A DNA stretch of 64,000 nt, taken from Clostridia bacterium. Lineage in GTDB: Bacteria; Bacillota; Clostridia; Christensenellales; Borkfalkiaceae. The notes under the pieces are model-generated. The model made no database searches, was not told the DNA's origin, and worked only from the letters and a program-made list of their open reading frames with translations. The stretch is from contig JAFSLQ010000043.1 of assembly GCA_017448355.1 (NCBI GenBank), forward strand, positions 1 to 64,000, in the 5' to 3' direction. Of this stretch, positions 42,621 through 53,032 are shown piece by piece (the first letter of the stretch is position 1; each line of letters starts with the position of its first letter). A program made the translations under genes and the position numbers.

Positions 42621-44000
42621 TTAATTTTTATGCAATAATTCTCTAATCTCTGCGATTTGTTTTTCAACCGACGCCACCGAAGTCCCACCTTCGCTTATAC
42701 GTTTATTTACGCAGTTTACTATATCGATAGCGCTATAAAGGTCGTTTTCAAACAGTTCGCTGAAAGTTTTATATTCTTTTAAGTCAAGCGTTTCTAATGT
42801 TTTGCCGCTATTTATACAGTAACCGACTATTTCGCCGCAGATTTTGTACGCTGTTCGGAAAGTTTCGCCCTTTTTAACGAGATAATCGGCAAGGTCGGTG
42901 GCGTTTATAAAGCCCTTGCTTGCCGCCGCCTTCATATTGTCTCTATTCGCGGTCATGGTAGATATCATAGGCGCAAAGACCGATAAGCACATTTTAACTG
43001 TGTCAGCCGCGTCGAAGACGAGTTCTTTATCTTCCTGCATATCCTTATTGTAAGCAAGCGGTAAGCCTTTTAAGACTGTTATAATTCCCATAAGGTCGCC
43101 GTATACCCTTCCCGTTTTTCCGCGCACGAGTTCCGCCATATCCGAATTTTTCTTTTGCGGCATTATAGAAGAACCCGTCGTAAAATCGTCGGACAATTTG
43201 ACGAACCCAAACTCCCAAGACGTCCAAAGGATAATTTCTTCCGCTAGCCTTGAAAGGTGCGTTTGCAAAAGCGAACAGCAAAAAATAAATTCGGCAACGA
43301 AATCGCGGTCGCTTACCCCGTCTATGCTGTTTTGCGAAACCGCGTTAAACCCTAGTTCTTTCGCCTCAAACTGCCTGTCGGTATTATAAGTCGTACCCGC
43401 CAAAGCGCAACTTCCTATCGGCGATACGTCCATACGCTTTACGCAATCGTTAAATCTATCCAAATCCCTTATAAGCATAAAGGCGTATGCAAGAAGATGA
43501 TGTCCGAAAGTTATAGGCTGGGCGCGCTGCAAATGCGTGTAGCCGGGGCACACGGCGTCTTTATACTCTGCGGCTTTATCCGTAATAGCGTTTATAAGCG
43601 CGATAATTTTATCTGTGATAACCGTACTTTCCGCCTTTAAGTGCATACGAAGGTCAAGCGCGACCTGGTCGTTACGGCTACGCGCGGTGTGAAGTTTTTT
43701 GCCAACCGCACCCACGCGCGCCGTCAAAGTTTCTTCTATAAAGGTATGTATATCTTCGGCGCTGTCGTCGATTTTAAGTGCGCCTGAATTTATATCGTCC
43801 AAAATAGCGATAAGCCCTGCCGTAAGAGTTTTCTCGTCTTCTTCGGTAATAATGCCGCATTTAGATAACATTTTCGCGTGCGCGATACTGCCCGTAATAT
43901 CTTCTTTATACAACCGTTTATCGAATTTTATCGACGAATTGAAATCATCGGCTATTTCGCTGACCTTGCCACTAGTTCTCCCTTGCCAAAGTTTTCCCAT
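42621..44000 (-). CDS. argH: Argininosuccinate lyase
   Basis: Last step of arginine synthesis. 459 aa; LWQGRTSGKVSEIADDFNSSI at the start, SRNDQVALDLR, and the fumarase-family signature GSSIMPQKKNSD. Downstream of argG by 69 nt on the same strand. Confidence 0.97.
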   Translation of the reverse strand: MGKLWQGRTSGKVSEIADDFNSSIKFDKRLYKEDITGSIAHAKMLSKCGIITEEDEKTLTAGLIAILDDINSGALKIDDSAEDIHTFIEETLTARVGAVGKKLHTARSRNDQVALDLRMHLKAESTVITDKIIALINAITDKAAEYKDAVCPGYTHLQRAQPITFGHHLLAYAFMLIRDLDRFNDCVKRMDVSPIGSCALAGTTYNTDRQFEAKELGFNAVSQNSIDGVSDRDFVAEFIFCCSLLQTHLSRLAEEIILWTSWEFGFVKLSDDFTTGSSIMPQKKNSDMAELVRGKTGRVYGDLMGIITVLKGLPLAYNKDMQEDKELVFDAADTVKMCLSVFAPMISTMTANRDNMKAAASKGFINATDLADYLVKKGETFRTAYKICGEIVGYCINSGKTLETLDLKEYKTFSELFENDLYSAIDIVNCVNKRISEGGTSVASVEKQIAEIRELLHKN

Positions 44001-44069
44001 TGTAATCCCCTTTATACTTAAAATCGTCTCGCACGCACGGCGGGACGATTTTAAGTATAGTTGTATTTT

Positions 44070-45296
44070 TTATTTGTTTTCGCCGTTTTCAGCGTCCACC
44101 AAAGCCTGAACAGTCATCGGAAGCCCGAAAAGATTGATAAACCCTTCGGCATCTTTCTGGTTGTAGTCGCTTTCGCCGAACGTCGCTATTTTCTCGCTGT
44201 ACAGCGAATATCTACTCCAAACGCCCGCATTTATCATATTGCCTTTATAAAGTTTAAGCCTCACTTTTCCGCTGACCTTTTCCTGCGTTTTATCCACGAA
44301 TGCCGAAAGCGCTTCGCGAAGGGTCGTGAACCATTGTCCGTTGTACACAAGTTCGCCGAATAAAACCGCAAGTTTTTCCTTTTCGTGCATCGTGTATTTA
44401 TCAAGACAAATACTCTCTAACACGCTGTGCGCTTTATAAAGTATCGCACCGCCGGGTGTTTCGTACACACCGCGGCATTTCATACCGACTAAACGGTTTT
44501 CGACTATATCTAAAATACCGATTCCGTTTTCGCCGCCGAGTTTATTGAGTTTGTATATAATGTTCTTTGCGGACATCTTTTCGCCGTCTATTGCGACGGG
44601 TACGCCCTTTTCAAACTCTATCTCTACGTAAGTGGGTTTATCGGGCGCTTTTATAGGCGAAACGCCGAGTTCTAAAAAGCCGTCCTTTTCATACTGCGGT
44701 TCGTTGCCCGTGTCCTCTAAATCCAAGCCTTCGTGCGATAAATGCCAAAGATTTTTATCCTTGCTGTAATTCGTTTCTCTGTTGATTTTTAAAGGAACGT
44801 TATGTTTTTCGGCATACTCAATCTCTTCTTCACGCGATTTAATGTCCCATATACGCCACGGCGCGATTATTTTCATTTCAGGCGCAAACCGCTTTATCGT
44901 AAGTTCAAAACGAACCTGATCGTTACCCTTACCCGTACAGCCGTGCACGATTGCGTCGGCGTTTTCCTTCTTCGCTATATCTACAAGCGCTTTTGCTATA
45001 CACGGACGCGCGTGGCTAGTACCTAAAAGATACTCTTCGTACTTCGCGCCCGCTTTCATCGTGGGAATAATATAGTTGTCGACGTAATCGTCAGTTAAAT
45101 CAAGAATATAAATTTTAGAAGCGCCGGTCTTTATCGCCTTTTCTTCTAAGCCGTCAAGTTCACTCGCCTGTCCAACGTTGCCTGCAACCGCGATAACTTC
45201 GCAACCTTCGTAATTTTCTTTAAGCCACGGAATTATTATAGACGTATCAAGACCGCCCGAATACGCAAGCACCACTTTTTTAATCTGTTTTTCCAT
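44070..45296 (-). CDS. argG: Argininosuccinate synthase
   Basis: Joins citrulline and aspartate with ATP. 408 aa; PP-loop [30 protein letters not shown] and NLWHLSHEG. Promoter is near-perfect. No arginine operator could be assigned. Confidence 0.97.
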   Translation of the reverse strand: MEKQIKKVVLAYSGGLDTSIIIPWLKENYEGCEVIAVAGNVGQASELDGLEEKAIKTGASKIYILDLTDDYVDNYIIPTMKAGAKYEEYLLGTSHARPCIAKALVDIAKKENADAIVHGCTGKGNDQVRFELTIKRFAPEMKIIAPWRIWDIKSREEEIEYAEKHNVPLKINRETNYSKDKNLWHLSHEGLDLEDTGNEPQYEKDGFLELGVSPIKAPDKPTYVEIEFEKGVPVAIDGEKMSAKNIIYKLNKLGGENGIGILDIVENRLVGMKCRGVYETPGGAILYKAHSVLESICLDKYTMHEKEKLAVLFGELVYNGQWFTTLREALSAFVDKTQEKVSGKVRLKLYKGNMINAGVWSRYSLYSEKIATFGESDYNQKDAEGFINLFGLPMTVQALVDAENGENK

Positions 45297-45328
45297 TTTA
45301 CACGTCCTTTAACGTTTTATTCGAATTG

Positions 45329-45357
45329 ATTATAACCTTTTTAGTTTTCCCTGTCAA
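45329..45357 (-). promoter_or_regulatory. Promoter of argGH
   Basis: TTGACA (45357-45352), 17 bp, TATAAT (45334-45329). Confidence 0.85.
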
Positions 45358-45453
45358 CGGTTTTATGCTTTTATTGAAAAATTTTCATATTTTTATGCAA
45401 ATTTTTTATTAAAATGAATTTTATTGTGAATAATATTATTTTTATTCTAATAG

Positions 45454-45487
45454 TTCGGGCGGCAAAATCACTTTTTCGCCGCCCGAA
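45454..45487. terminator. Hairpin downstream of degV
   Basis: TTCGGGCGGC pairs with GCCGCCCGAA; inner AAAA/TTTT pairs extend the stem. No uninterrupted T run on the degV strand, so only probable. Confidence 0.55.
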
Positions 45488-45527
45488 ACATAGGGGTAAA
45501 ATATAAAAATAATAGTACAAGCAAAAA

Positions 45528-46373
45528 TCAATGACTGCCGTCGTTGATATACAGAATACCCAAGCAGTCTTCCCCGCAATGGCTGGTAATAGTACCACCC
45601 GCACGGGTAGCGTAAACTTCACGAAACCCCGCGTCTTTAAGCGTCTTTATCGCATACTCCACAATCTCGTCCGCAGCCGTCGTGTAAGTTACAAACCCAA
45701 CGGACAAATCGGGATTATCAAATTCTTCCAACACGTCACGGCAATAACTCTTTACGATATGTTCGTAGTTTCCCCTATATTTTTTACCGGAAACCATCTT
45801 GCCGTTTTTAACGAGTATTTGCGGACGTATTTTAAGCAGGTTAGCGCCGAAAAACGCCAGCGCGCCGCATCTTCCGCCCTTATAAAGATAGTCTATACGT
45901 TTAAGTTCAAAACTCGCTTGCACGAAGGGAACGCGCGCAAGACATTTTTCGTAAATATCATTTATAGACGCGCCTTCTTCGGCAAGTTTACTTGCGTATA
46001 TAGCCAAAAGCGCAATTCCCGTGGATAGGGAACGAGTGTCTACAACGTACACGTTTTTAAAGTTTTTCGACGCGCTTACAGCGTTATTATACGCACTCGA
46101 CATCTCCTTGGACAGCGAAAAATGTATTACGCCGTCGTGAGTTTTCAAAAGGCTACTAAAATGCGAGTTAAACTGTTCTTCGTTAACGGCGCTGGTCTTC
46201 GGCAACACCTTTTTTTCGTTTACGTAAGAAATAATCCTGTCGTTTGTTATTTCGCCGTCTTTTTCGGTAATATCTCCGAGCGTTATCGTAAACGGCACGG
46301 TGGAAATGGAATATTTATCTAAAAGTTCTTTTGGTAAATCTATCGTGGACTCAGCAGAAACCGCAATTTTCAT
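45528..46373 (-). CDS. DegV-family fatty-acid-binding protein
   Basis: 281 aa. Begins KIAVSAESTIDLPKELLDKYSISTVPFTI, with FSLSKEMSSAYNNA and VVDTRSLSTG. In Gram-positives such FakB proteins hand fatty acids to the FakA kinase. Single gene. Confidence 0.92.
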   Translation of the reverse strand: MKIAVSAESTIDLPKELLDKYSISTVPFTITLGDITEKDGEITNDRIISYVNEKKVLPKTSAVNEEQFNSHFSSLLKTHDGVIHFSLSKEMSSAYNNAVSASKNFKNVYVVDTRSLSTGIALLAIYASKLAEEGASINDIYEKCLARVPFVQASFELKRIDYLYKGGRCGALAFFGANLLKIRPQILVKNGKMVSGKKYRGNYEHIVKSYCRDVLEEFDNPDLSVGFVTYTTAADEIVEYAIKTLKDAGFREVYATRAGGTITSHCGEDCLGILYINDGSH

Positions 46374-46516
46374 CGCTAACCGCCCCCTATTTTTTTTGCA
46401 CTATTATTTTTACATTTTAGTATAGATATATCAACCTACTCTGTTGGGAAATAATTCTATACTGAGTGTTTAGCGTTGTAGAGCGTTTATTTTTTATTCT
46501 ACTGCGGGTAGAATTG

Positions 46517-46545
46517 TTGATTTTTGGAGCGTTTTATGTTAAAAT
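46517..46545 (+). promoter_or_regulatory. Promoter of the XRE regulator, leaderless
   Basis: TTGATT (46517-46522), 17 bp, TAAAAT (46540-46545); the ATG starts 7 bp after the -10, at the expected start point, and there is no SD. ATTCTAC/GTAGAAT (46496-46514) forms a dyad just upstream of the -35. Confidence 0.6.
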
Positions 46546-46551
46546 ATATAT

Positions 46552-47175
46552 ATGAAAGACAAAAAAACAACTGAAAATTTAGATATAAAAGATTGTTTTG
46601 CACAAAATCTTATACAGTATCGCAAGCATTTAAATCTCACGCAAGCGGAACTTGCCGAAAAGTTGAATTATTCCGATAAGGCTGTATCGAAGTGGGAACG
46701 TGCCGAAAGCATACCCGATATTTATACCATAAAAAGTATTGCGGACTTTTTCGGTACGAAGGTAGATGTGCTGATATCCGAACCTAAAAACGAACGTCCG
46801 AAAGTAAACTATAATCTCGGCAAAAAGCGGACAATTCTTTGCTTTGCCGCAACCGCTATCGTATGGCTTGTGGCTATAGTGTTTTACGCGTTTATACACA
46901 TCATATTTCCGTCTATTAAAATGACGTGGCTATCGTTTATTTACGCTATTCCCGTCAGCGCTATCGTGCTTTTGGTATTTACCGCCGTGTGGGGAAAATC
47001 GCTTGGCAATCTTATCATTATTTCAATACTTATATGGTCCACTATACTGACCGTATACCTTACTCTTCTTTTCTCCTTGCCCGTACCGCCCGTAATGCTT
47101 TGGGAAATATTTTTAATAGGAATTCCTGCGCAAGGCGTCGTAGTGTTTTGGTATCTTTACAAAAAAGTAAAATGA
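46552..47175 (+). CDS. XRE-type regulator fused to a membrane domain
   Basis: 207 aa. HTH_3 domain at about 15-70 (NLIQYRKHLNLTQAELAEKLNYSDKAVSKWERAESIPD), then a membrane part with about four hydrophobic segments (95-205). Such proteins are common in Clostridia; targets unknown. Probably autoregulated through the upstream dyad (inference). Confidence 0.85.
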   Translation: MKDKKTTENLDIKDCFAQNLIQYRKHLNLTQAELAEKLNYSDKAVSKWERAESIPDIYTIKSIADFFGTKVDVLISEPKNERPKVNYNLGKKRTILCFAATAIVWLVAIVFYAFIHIIFPSIKMTWLSFIYAIPVSAIVLLVFTAVWGKSLGNLIIISILIWSTILTVYLTLLFSLPVPPVMLWEIFLIGIPAQGVVVFWYLYKKVK

Positions 47176-47194
47176 TTTTGATTCCGACTATAAA

Positions 47195-47230
47195 TTGCGG
47201 GGCGGTCGCTGAAAAGCGACCGCCCCGCAA
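47195..47230. terminator. Perfect 16-bp hairpin between convergent genes
   Basis: TTGCGGGGCGGTCGCT pairs with AGCGACCGCCCCGCAA around GAAA. Lies between the XRE gene and the LRR lipoprotein gene; short T/A runs on both sides. Confidence 0.8.
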
Positions 47231-47252
47231 ATCTTAAAACGGTAAATTGTTT

Positions 47253-49217
47253 TTAAATTCCGACGTCGCAGTCGGTACAACGTACTACCGTTGCGGCAAC
47301 GTTATAATTCCACAAATCGCCTTTTTCCATACAGTTCCACTCTTCGCTTGTACCGTTAAAGGTTATAAACGATAAATTACTACACCCGTAAAAGGCGTTT
47401 TCGCCTATAACACTTATTTCGTTAGAAAGAGTAACGCTTTCTATCATAGTACAACCGTAAAACGCCCCGTAAAATATTTCCCCGCCCGTTACCGTTACGT
47501 TCTTCAACGAAAGCGGGATATAAAAAGTAAAGTTTTCTTCAGCGGTGCAATATTGTACCACTTTTTCACCGCCGTCGTACACGTCAAAGCCGAACACTAT
47601 TCCGAACAGCGTTGCAACACAACTTTCGGGGGCATTGTAACCGCCGGCAAACGGCACGGTTATTTCGTTCAATCCGCTACAACCCTTAAACACGCCCGTC
47701 CCCAAAGATACGACCGTTTTCGGTATTTCGATTGCCGCAAGACTGACACAGTCTTTAAACGCATAATCATAAATATAACTTATACTGTCTGGAATTACGA
47801 CGGCAGTCAATCCGCTACACCCAGAAAAACCGTAGTGTAAAATCCAACTTACGGTTTTTCCGTTATATTCGGAAGGTAAAACCAAAGTTTCCGGCAAACT
47901 TTCCTTGTCGTTTGCCGCTATGCCGTAATTATCGTCTCTAAAAAGCGTATAGGTAAAGTATCCGTCGGAAACCTGTTCGGGCAAACCGCACCCCGTACAT
48001 TTACCGTCCGCAAAAATATGCCCCGTTTTGCGTGTTATTTCAGCAACGTATTCTTCCCCGCAGGAACATTTATATACCGTATATCCGTCTTGGGTACAGG
48101 TAGGTGCAACCGTGAAACCGCCGTAAGCGTGCGTATCGGAACAATGTATTCCGTAATCCCAAAGATCGCCTTTTTCAACACCTTCCCACTCTTCACTCGT
48201 ACCGCTAAACTTGATAAATTTCAAGTTTTCGCAATAAGCAAATGTTTCCCGCCCGATACTCGTTACGCTTTTCGGAATAATTATATTCGTTAAACCGTGG
48301 CACATATAAAATGCATCATCGCCTATAAGCGTTACGCTATCGGGTATATATACATTATTTAAAGCGTAACAATCGCTGAATACGCCGAAACCTATTTCAG
48401 TTACACTTTCGGGAATAATAAATTCTGTTAAACCGCTGCAACCGCAAAACATTAAGTCGGATATTTTCGTAATACCGCCGTCCAGCGCAACTCTCGACAA
48501 CCCCGTACAATAGAACGCGCTATTCCCTATATCGGTTACGCTGTCGGGAATAACTATTTCGCTTAAAGCGGCACACCATCCAAACGCGTGTTCTCCGATA
48601 CTCGTAACACTACGGGGAATCGTTATTCCCGTTAAACTTACGCAACGGTGAAACGCATAATCGCCTATGCTTGTAATACTGTCCGGCAAATATACATGAT
48701 TCCGTAATAAGACGCACTCGCTAAACGCCCGATTCTCAATCTTCGTAACGCCGTCGGGAATCCTTATCTGCGTTAAACCGCTGTCGGCAAACGTTCCGTA
48801 TGCGATTTCCGTAATATTATTACTCAAATGTGCAGTCGATAAATTTCCGCACAGAGCAAATGCCTGACTGCCGATACTCGTAACGCTGTCGGGGATAACT
48901 ATTTGTTTTAATTCGGCGCAATCGAAAAACGCGTCTTGCCCTATTCTTGTTACGCTATCGGGTATAGTTACAAATTTCAAATGAACACAATAACGGAACG
49001 CGTGGTCTCCGATACCCGTAACCGATTTGCCGTTATATTCAGACGGCAAAATAATTTCTTCGGGTAAATTGCCTATATCTTTTACTGCTATTTCGTAAGT
49101 ACCGTCGTCTAAAAGAGTAAATTTATAATAGCCGTTGTCTTCGTCGCAAGCAGTTAAAAAGACCGAACATATTGCCGTTGCAAGTAATACTAATAAGACG
49201 GTTAAAACTTTTTTCAT
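47253..49217 (-). CDS. BspA-type leucine-rich repeat lipoprotein, 654 aa
   Basis: Start set at MKKVLTVLL after GGAGAG; signal ends in the lipobox FLTAC (Cys about 20). Two blocks begin with similar 'LPSEYNGK-V' units; between and within them are about a dozen LRR_5 repeats of the form ITIPDSVTSIGDYAFHRC. Cysteine pairs in the KCSCGEEY and CTGCGLPE region. Surface protein, likely in adhesion or interaction with host or other cells. Confidence 0.88.
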   Translation of the reverse strand: MKKVLTVLLVLLATAICSVFLTACDEDNGYYKFTLLDDGTYEIAVKDIGNLPEEIILPSEYNGKSVTGIGDHAFRYCVHLKFVTIPDSVTRIGQDAFFDCAELKQIVIPDSVTSIGSQAFALCGNLSTAHLSNNITEIAYGTFADSGLTQIRIPDGVTKIENRAFSECVLLRNHVYLPDSITSIGDYAFHRCVSLTGITIPRSVTSIGEHAFGWCAALSEIVIPDSVTDIGNSAFYCTGLSRVALDGGITKISDLMFCGCSGLTEFIIPESVTEIGFGVFSDCYALNNVYIPDSVTLIGDDAFYMCHGLTNIIIPKSVTSIGRETFAYCENLKFIKFSGTSEEWEGVEKGDLWDYGIHCSDTHAYGGFTVAPTCTQDGYTVYKCSCGEEYVAEITRKTGHIFADGKCTGCGLPEQVSDGYFTYTLFRDDNYGIAANDKESLPETLVLPSEYNGKTVSWILHYGFSGCSGLTAVVIPDSISYIYDYAFKDCVSLAAIEIPKTVVSLGTGVFKGCSGLNEITVPFAGGYNAPESCVATLFGIVFGFDVYDGGEKVVQYCTAEENFTFYIPLSLKNVTVTGGEIFYGAFYGCTMIESVTLSNEISVIGENAFYGCSNLSFITFNGTSEEWNCMEKGDLWNYNVAATVVRCTDCDVGI

Positions 49218-49282
49218 AATAATCTCTCCATTATTCATATTTTTAATCTTACTTGCCGCACTTATTGTCCGTTTTTATTCGC

Positions 49283-50296
49283 TTAATCGCCGTAACCGTC
49301 GGGATTCAAGGTCTGCCAGCGCATAGCGTCCCTACACATATCGTCGAGAGTTTTTTCCGCTTTAAAACCTAACACTTCGTAAGCGTAGGAAGGGTCTGCA
49401 TAACACTCGTCGATATCGCCGGGGCGACGCGGCAAAATTTTATACGGCAGCGGTCTGCCTAACACACGTTCAAACGCCTTTACCATATCGAGAACGGAAT
49501 ACCCGTGCCCCGTACCGAGATTTACGATAAGAAGCCCGGGATTTTTAGCAAGTTTATTTACCGCTAAAACATGTCCTTTTGCAAGGTCAACAACGTGAAT
49601 ATAGTCCCTGACGCCCGTTCCGTCGTGCGTTTTGTAGTCGTTACCGAAAACTCCTAGTTCTTTTCTCTTGCCAACGGCAACCTGCGTTATATACGGACAC
49701 AAATTGTTTGGAATACCTTTCGGGTCTTCGCCGATAAGTCCCGATTCGTGCGCACCGATGGGGTTAAAATATCTTAAAATAACGATATTAAACGTCGGGT
49801 CGGCTTTATACAAGTCTTTTAAAATGTATTCTATAAACAGTTTGGTACTACCGTAAGGGTTAGACGTAGAAAGCGGAAAATCTTCTTTTATCGGCACGGA
49901 TTTCGGATTGCCGTAAACCGTCGCCGACGACGAGAAGACAAGATTTTTTACGTTGTGTTCGCGCATAGAAAATGCAAGTTGCAACATGCCTTCTATGTTG
50001 TTTTCGTAATATTCTAATGGCTTCGCGCAGGATTCTCCCACCGCTTTAAGCCCTGCAAAATTTATGACTGCGTCGATTTTATTCTCTTCGAATATTTTAT
50101 CGAGAATTATTTTGTCGCGAATATCGCCTTTATAAAATTTAACTTTTTTGCCCGTTATTTTCTCTACTCTTTTAAGTGATTCGGTCTTACTGTTTACAAG
50201 ATTATCGATAACTACTGCGTCGTGTCCCGCGTTTAACAGTTCTATCAACGTGTGCGAACCTATGTATCCCGCACCGCCTGTTACTAAAACGTTCAT
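49283..50296 (-). CDS. galE: UDP-glucose 4-epimerase
   Basis: 337 aa SDR enzyme: NAD-binding GGAGYIGSH, catalytic S-x-Y-K set (SSSATVYG...NPYGSTK), FNPIGAHESG. With galT it forms the Leloir pathway and supplies UDP-galactose for the polysaccharide genes nearby. Confidence 0.96.
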   Translation of the reverse strand: MNVLVTGGAGYIGSHTLIELLNAGHDAVVIDNLVNSKTESLKRVEKITGKKVKFYKGDIRDKIILDKIFEENKIDAVINFAGLKAVGESCAKPLEYYENNIEGMLQLAFSMREHNVKNLVFSSSATVYGNPKSVPIKEDFPLSTSNPYGSTKLFIEYILKDLYKADPTFNIVILRYFNPIGAHESGLIGEDPKGIPNNLCPYITQVAVGKRKELGVFGNDYKTHDGTGVRDYIHVVDLAKGHVLAVNKLAKNPGLLIVNLGTGHGYSVLDMVKAFERVLGRPLPYKILPRRPGDIDECYADPSYAYEVLGFKAEKTLDDMCRDAMRWQTLNPDGYGD

Positions 50297-50317
50297 ACTT
50301 ATTACTCCTTTTTACAA

Positions 50318-51865
50318 TTATATTTTCTCTGCGCCGATAGCGCTCATAAATTTTGCAAATCCATCAATGCCTGCTTTATCGTTTTTAAACACAGCCGTGT
50401 TTTCGAGAATATGCGCGCAAACGACGTTTACCCTGTTTTTAACAGCGTCTTCCGCCTGTTTCTCGTTTAATTTTCCGCAAGAATATTCGCTGACAAGTTC
50501 CTTTATCATATTGCGGTGAACGTAAAGATAGTTGTCTTTGTCTGAAAGTGCATTTTCGTCGTAAGGCGTTTTGCCGGAAAGTATATCCGCTATCATAGCA
50601 AGTTGCTTTTTTAATCTTCCGGGGAGTACGAAAAGTCCCATCGCCTCTATTAACCCTATGCCTTCTTTTTTGATATTGTGATACTCGGGATGCGCGTGGA
50701 AAACGCCATCGGGATATTCTTCGGTCGTGATATTGTTACGCAAAATAAAGTCGACAATATATTCGTCGCCGTTTTTACGCGCTATCGGAGAACAAGAATT
50801 ATGTCTTACACCGTCGGTTTCAGCATAAATTCCGCAAGGGGCAAAAGAAAAAGTTTCCCACTTTTCGACGATGAGTTTTGAAAGTGCGGCAATCTCTTCG
50901 CGGTTTCGGCTTATTAGCCTTATCGCGCTGTTGTACCAGTCGGTTATACCGACTTTAACGCTCGGAAAATGCTTGCAAACGTACTCATCTTTTATACCCG
51001 CCTTGTGCATAGGCATCAGATGTCCGCCGCCCTGAAAATGTTCGTGGTTTAATATAGAACCGCCGATTATCGGTAGCGCGGCGTTAGAACCTATCATATA
51101 GTTCGGGAAAAAGTCCACAAAATCCAAAACTTTTTCTATGGTATCGGATTTAATATGCATAGGTGCGTGCCGCTCGGATATAGCGATTAAATGCTCGTTA
51201 TAATATGCGTACGGCGAATACTGCACGAACCACCTTTCGCCGCCGAGTGTAAGAGAGATTGTGCGGATATTTTCGCGCGCGGGGTAAGAAACGTTGCCCA
51301 CAAAACCTTCGTTTTCCTTGCAAAGTCTGCACTTTGGATAGTTCGTAGACACTTTTTGCGTTAAAAGTTTTGCAATCTCTTTATTATCCTTTTCGGGCTT
51401 ACTTAAATTGACGGTTATTTCCAGCATTCTGCCGCCGTCATCGTACTCCCACTTTAAATTTTTCGCTATCGCAGTTTTTTTGACGTAGTCGTTTTTAACC
51501 GAAAGCGAGTAAAGATAGTCGCAAGCCGCTTTTATGCCTTTCGTCTCTTTAAGCCTGTAAAACTCTTCGTTCGTCACGGAAGGCAGGGGCGAAAGTATGC
51601 CCATTATATATCCGCTGAAAAGTTCTTTTTCTTCTTCACGTGTTATGCCGTTTTCTACCGCATAACCTTCGAGTTCCGCCGTTATCTCATCGGGGACGTC
51701 AAGCGCGTCGATATAAGATAAGTCTCCCGCGTCTTCCGTTGGTTCGGTAAGGTGCAGTTCGCGGAGAAGAATATTTCTGAAATATATCTCATCGCGCGGT
51801 TTTAAGTGAAGAAAAGTCTTTGCGTAGCGCAAAAGTTTTTCGACCAAAAGTTTTCCGTCAATCAT
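50318..51865 (-). CDS. galT: UDP-glucose-hexose-1-phosphate uridylyltransferase, class II
   Basis: 515 aa, the long Gram-positive GalT form. ISERHAPMHIK, GSILNHEHFQGGGH and CRLCKENEGFVG are visible. Lies 21 nt before galE. Confidence 0.94.
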   Translation of the reverse strand: MIDGKLLVEKLLRYAKTFLHLKPRDEIYFRNILLRELHLTEPTEDAGDLSYIDALDVPDEITAELEGYAVENGITREEEKELFSGYIMGILSPLPSVTNEEFYRLKETKGIKAACDYLYSLSVKNDYVKKTAIAKNLKWEYDDGGRMLEITVNLSKPEKDNKEIAKLLTQKVSTNYPKCRLCKENEGFVGNVSYPARENIRTISLTLGGERWFVQYSPYAYYNEHLIAISERHAPMHIKSDTIEKVLDFVDFFPNYMIGSNAALPIIGGSILNHEHFQGGGHLMPMHKAGIKDEYVCKHFPSVKVGITDWYNSAIRLISRNREEIAALSKLIVEKWETFSFAPCGIYAETDGVRHNSCSPIARKNGDEYIVDFILRNNITTEEYPDGVFHAHPEYHNIKKEGIGLIEAMGLFVLPGRLKKQLAMIADILSGKTPYDENALSDKDNYLYVHRNMIKELVSEYSCGKLNEKQAEDAVKNRVNVVCAHILENTAVFKNDKAGIDGFAKFMSAIGAEKI

Positions 51866-53026
51866 TTATCTCGTCTCCTTTTTCGGATAATAAAAATAAT
51901 ATCTACACTCTTTTTCGGCGTTATAAAGTTTTTTCTCTCTGTCACATTTTCTGCCGAAATATTTTTCAAAACCATTATGCGGGGTGATTACAAAACACGA
52001 CCACAAAGGCGAATTTTTAAGCGCGTCGCCAAGTTCAATATAGCACCGTTTTGCATCTTCATTTCCGTAAACCCGTTCGCCGTACGGCGGATTAGTTACG
52101 ATAGTTCCGCACTCAGACCACGGCTTAAACTTCTTTATAGGCGAATTTTCTACCTTTATTATATCGGCTACTCCCGCGCGGCGTGCGTGATGAAGAGATA
52201 GTTCCACCGCCTTTTTATCTATATCAAACCCGCGTATATCGGGCTTTATCGTAAAGTTTTCTCTATCTTTCGCTTCTTCTACCGCCGACTTATAAAACCG
52301 TTCGTCAAAATTCTTCCAGTCGTTAAAAGCAAACTTGCGCGCGATGTTCGGCGCTATGTTCCGCGCTATAAACGCGCTTTCAATTAAAAACGTACCCGAA
52401 CCGCAAAAAGGGTCGGCAAACGGGCGTGTTTTATAAAAATCGCTCATTAAAAGCATCGCGGCACAAAGCGTTTCTTTAATGGGCGCAATGCCGACTTTAT
52501 CTCTGTATCCCCTTTTATGAAGTCCCGTTCCGCTTGTATCAACGTAAAATGAAACTACGTTCTTAAAAAGATAAAAGTTTATTTTATAAGTACTCCCGCT
52601 CTCAGGCAATCGGAGTAACTTAAATTTTGTGCAAAGTCTATCCGCTATGGCTTTTTTTACAATCCTTTGACAGTCGGAAGTTGCAAAAAGCGTGCTTTTT
52701 ACGCACTTACCGTCCACGTACACGTTAGCGTCCATAGGTATATAGTCTTCCCAGCGCACCGATTTTACTGCGTCATACAATTCGTCGAAAGTTTCGGCGG
52801 TAAATTCGCCTGTCTTTATATATATTCTGTCGGCTGTCCTTAAATTAATATTGCATTTACAAATCAAGGCGGGATTGCCGTCAAATTCTATCCTTCCGTT
52901 TATTGCGGGGACGTCTACACCGATAAGCCTGTTGATTTCTTTTTTTAAAACGCTTTCCGTTCCCGACGCGCAAGATACGGAAATTTTAAATTTATCGGGA
53001 AAATCTTCGCAAGCAAATTTTTTCAT
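51866..53026 (-). CDS. THUMP-domain class I RNA methyltransferase (YpsC/RlmL-N type)
   Basis: 386 aa. Ferredoxin-like and THUMP N-terminal part (SCASGTESVLKKEINRL), SAM-binding DPFCGSGTFLIESAF and catalytic NPPYGERV, the N2-guanine methylation signature. Probable 23S rRNA target. Its stop touches the galT start. Confidence 0.9.
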   Translation of the reverse strand: MKKFACEDFPDKFKISVSCASGTESVLKKEINRLIGVDVPAINGRIEFDGNPALICKCNINLRTADRIYIKTGEFTAETFDELYDAVKSVRWEDYIPMDANVYVDGKCVKSTLFATSDCQRIVKKAIADRLCTKFKLLRLPESGSTYKINFYLFKNVVSFYVDTSGTGLHKRGYRDKVGIAPIKETLCAAMLLMSDFYKTRPFADPFCGSGTFLIESAFIARNIAPNIARKFAFNDWKNFDERFYKSAVEEAKDRENFTIKPDIRGFDIDKKAVELSLHHARRAGVADIIKVENSPIKKFKPWSECGTIVTNPPYGERVYGNEDAKRCYIELGDALKNSPLWSCFVITPHNGFEKYFGRKCDREKKLYNAEKECRYYFYYPKKETR

Positions 53027-53032
53027 AAAGTC

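Noticed and set aside
46374..49282. Possible second mobile island around the XRE and LRR genes
   Set aside because: No recombinase, direct repeats or tRNA; both genes have ordinary promoters, terminators and host-like composition.
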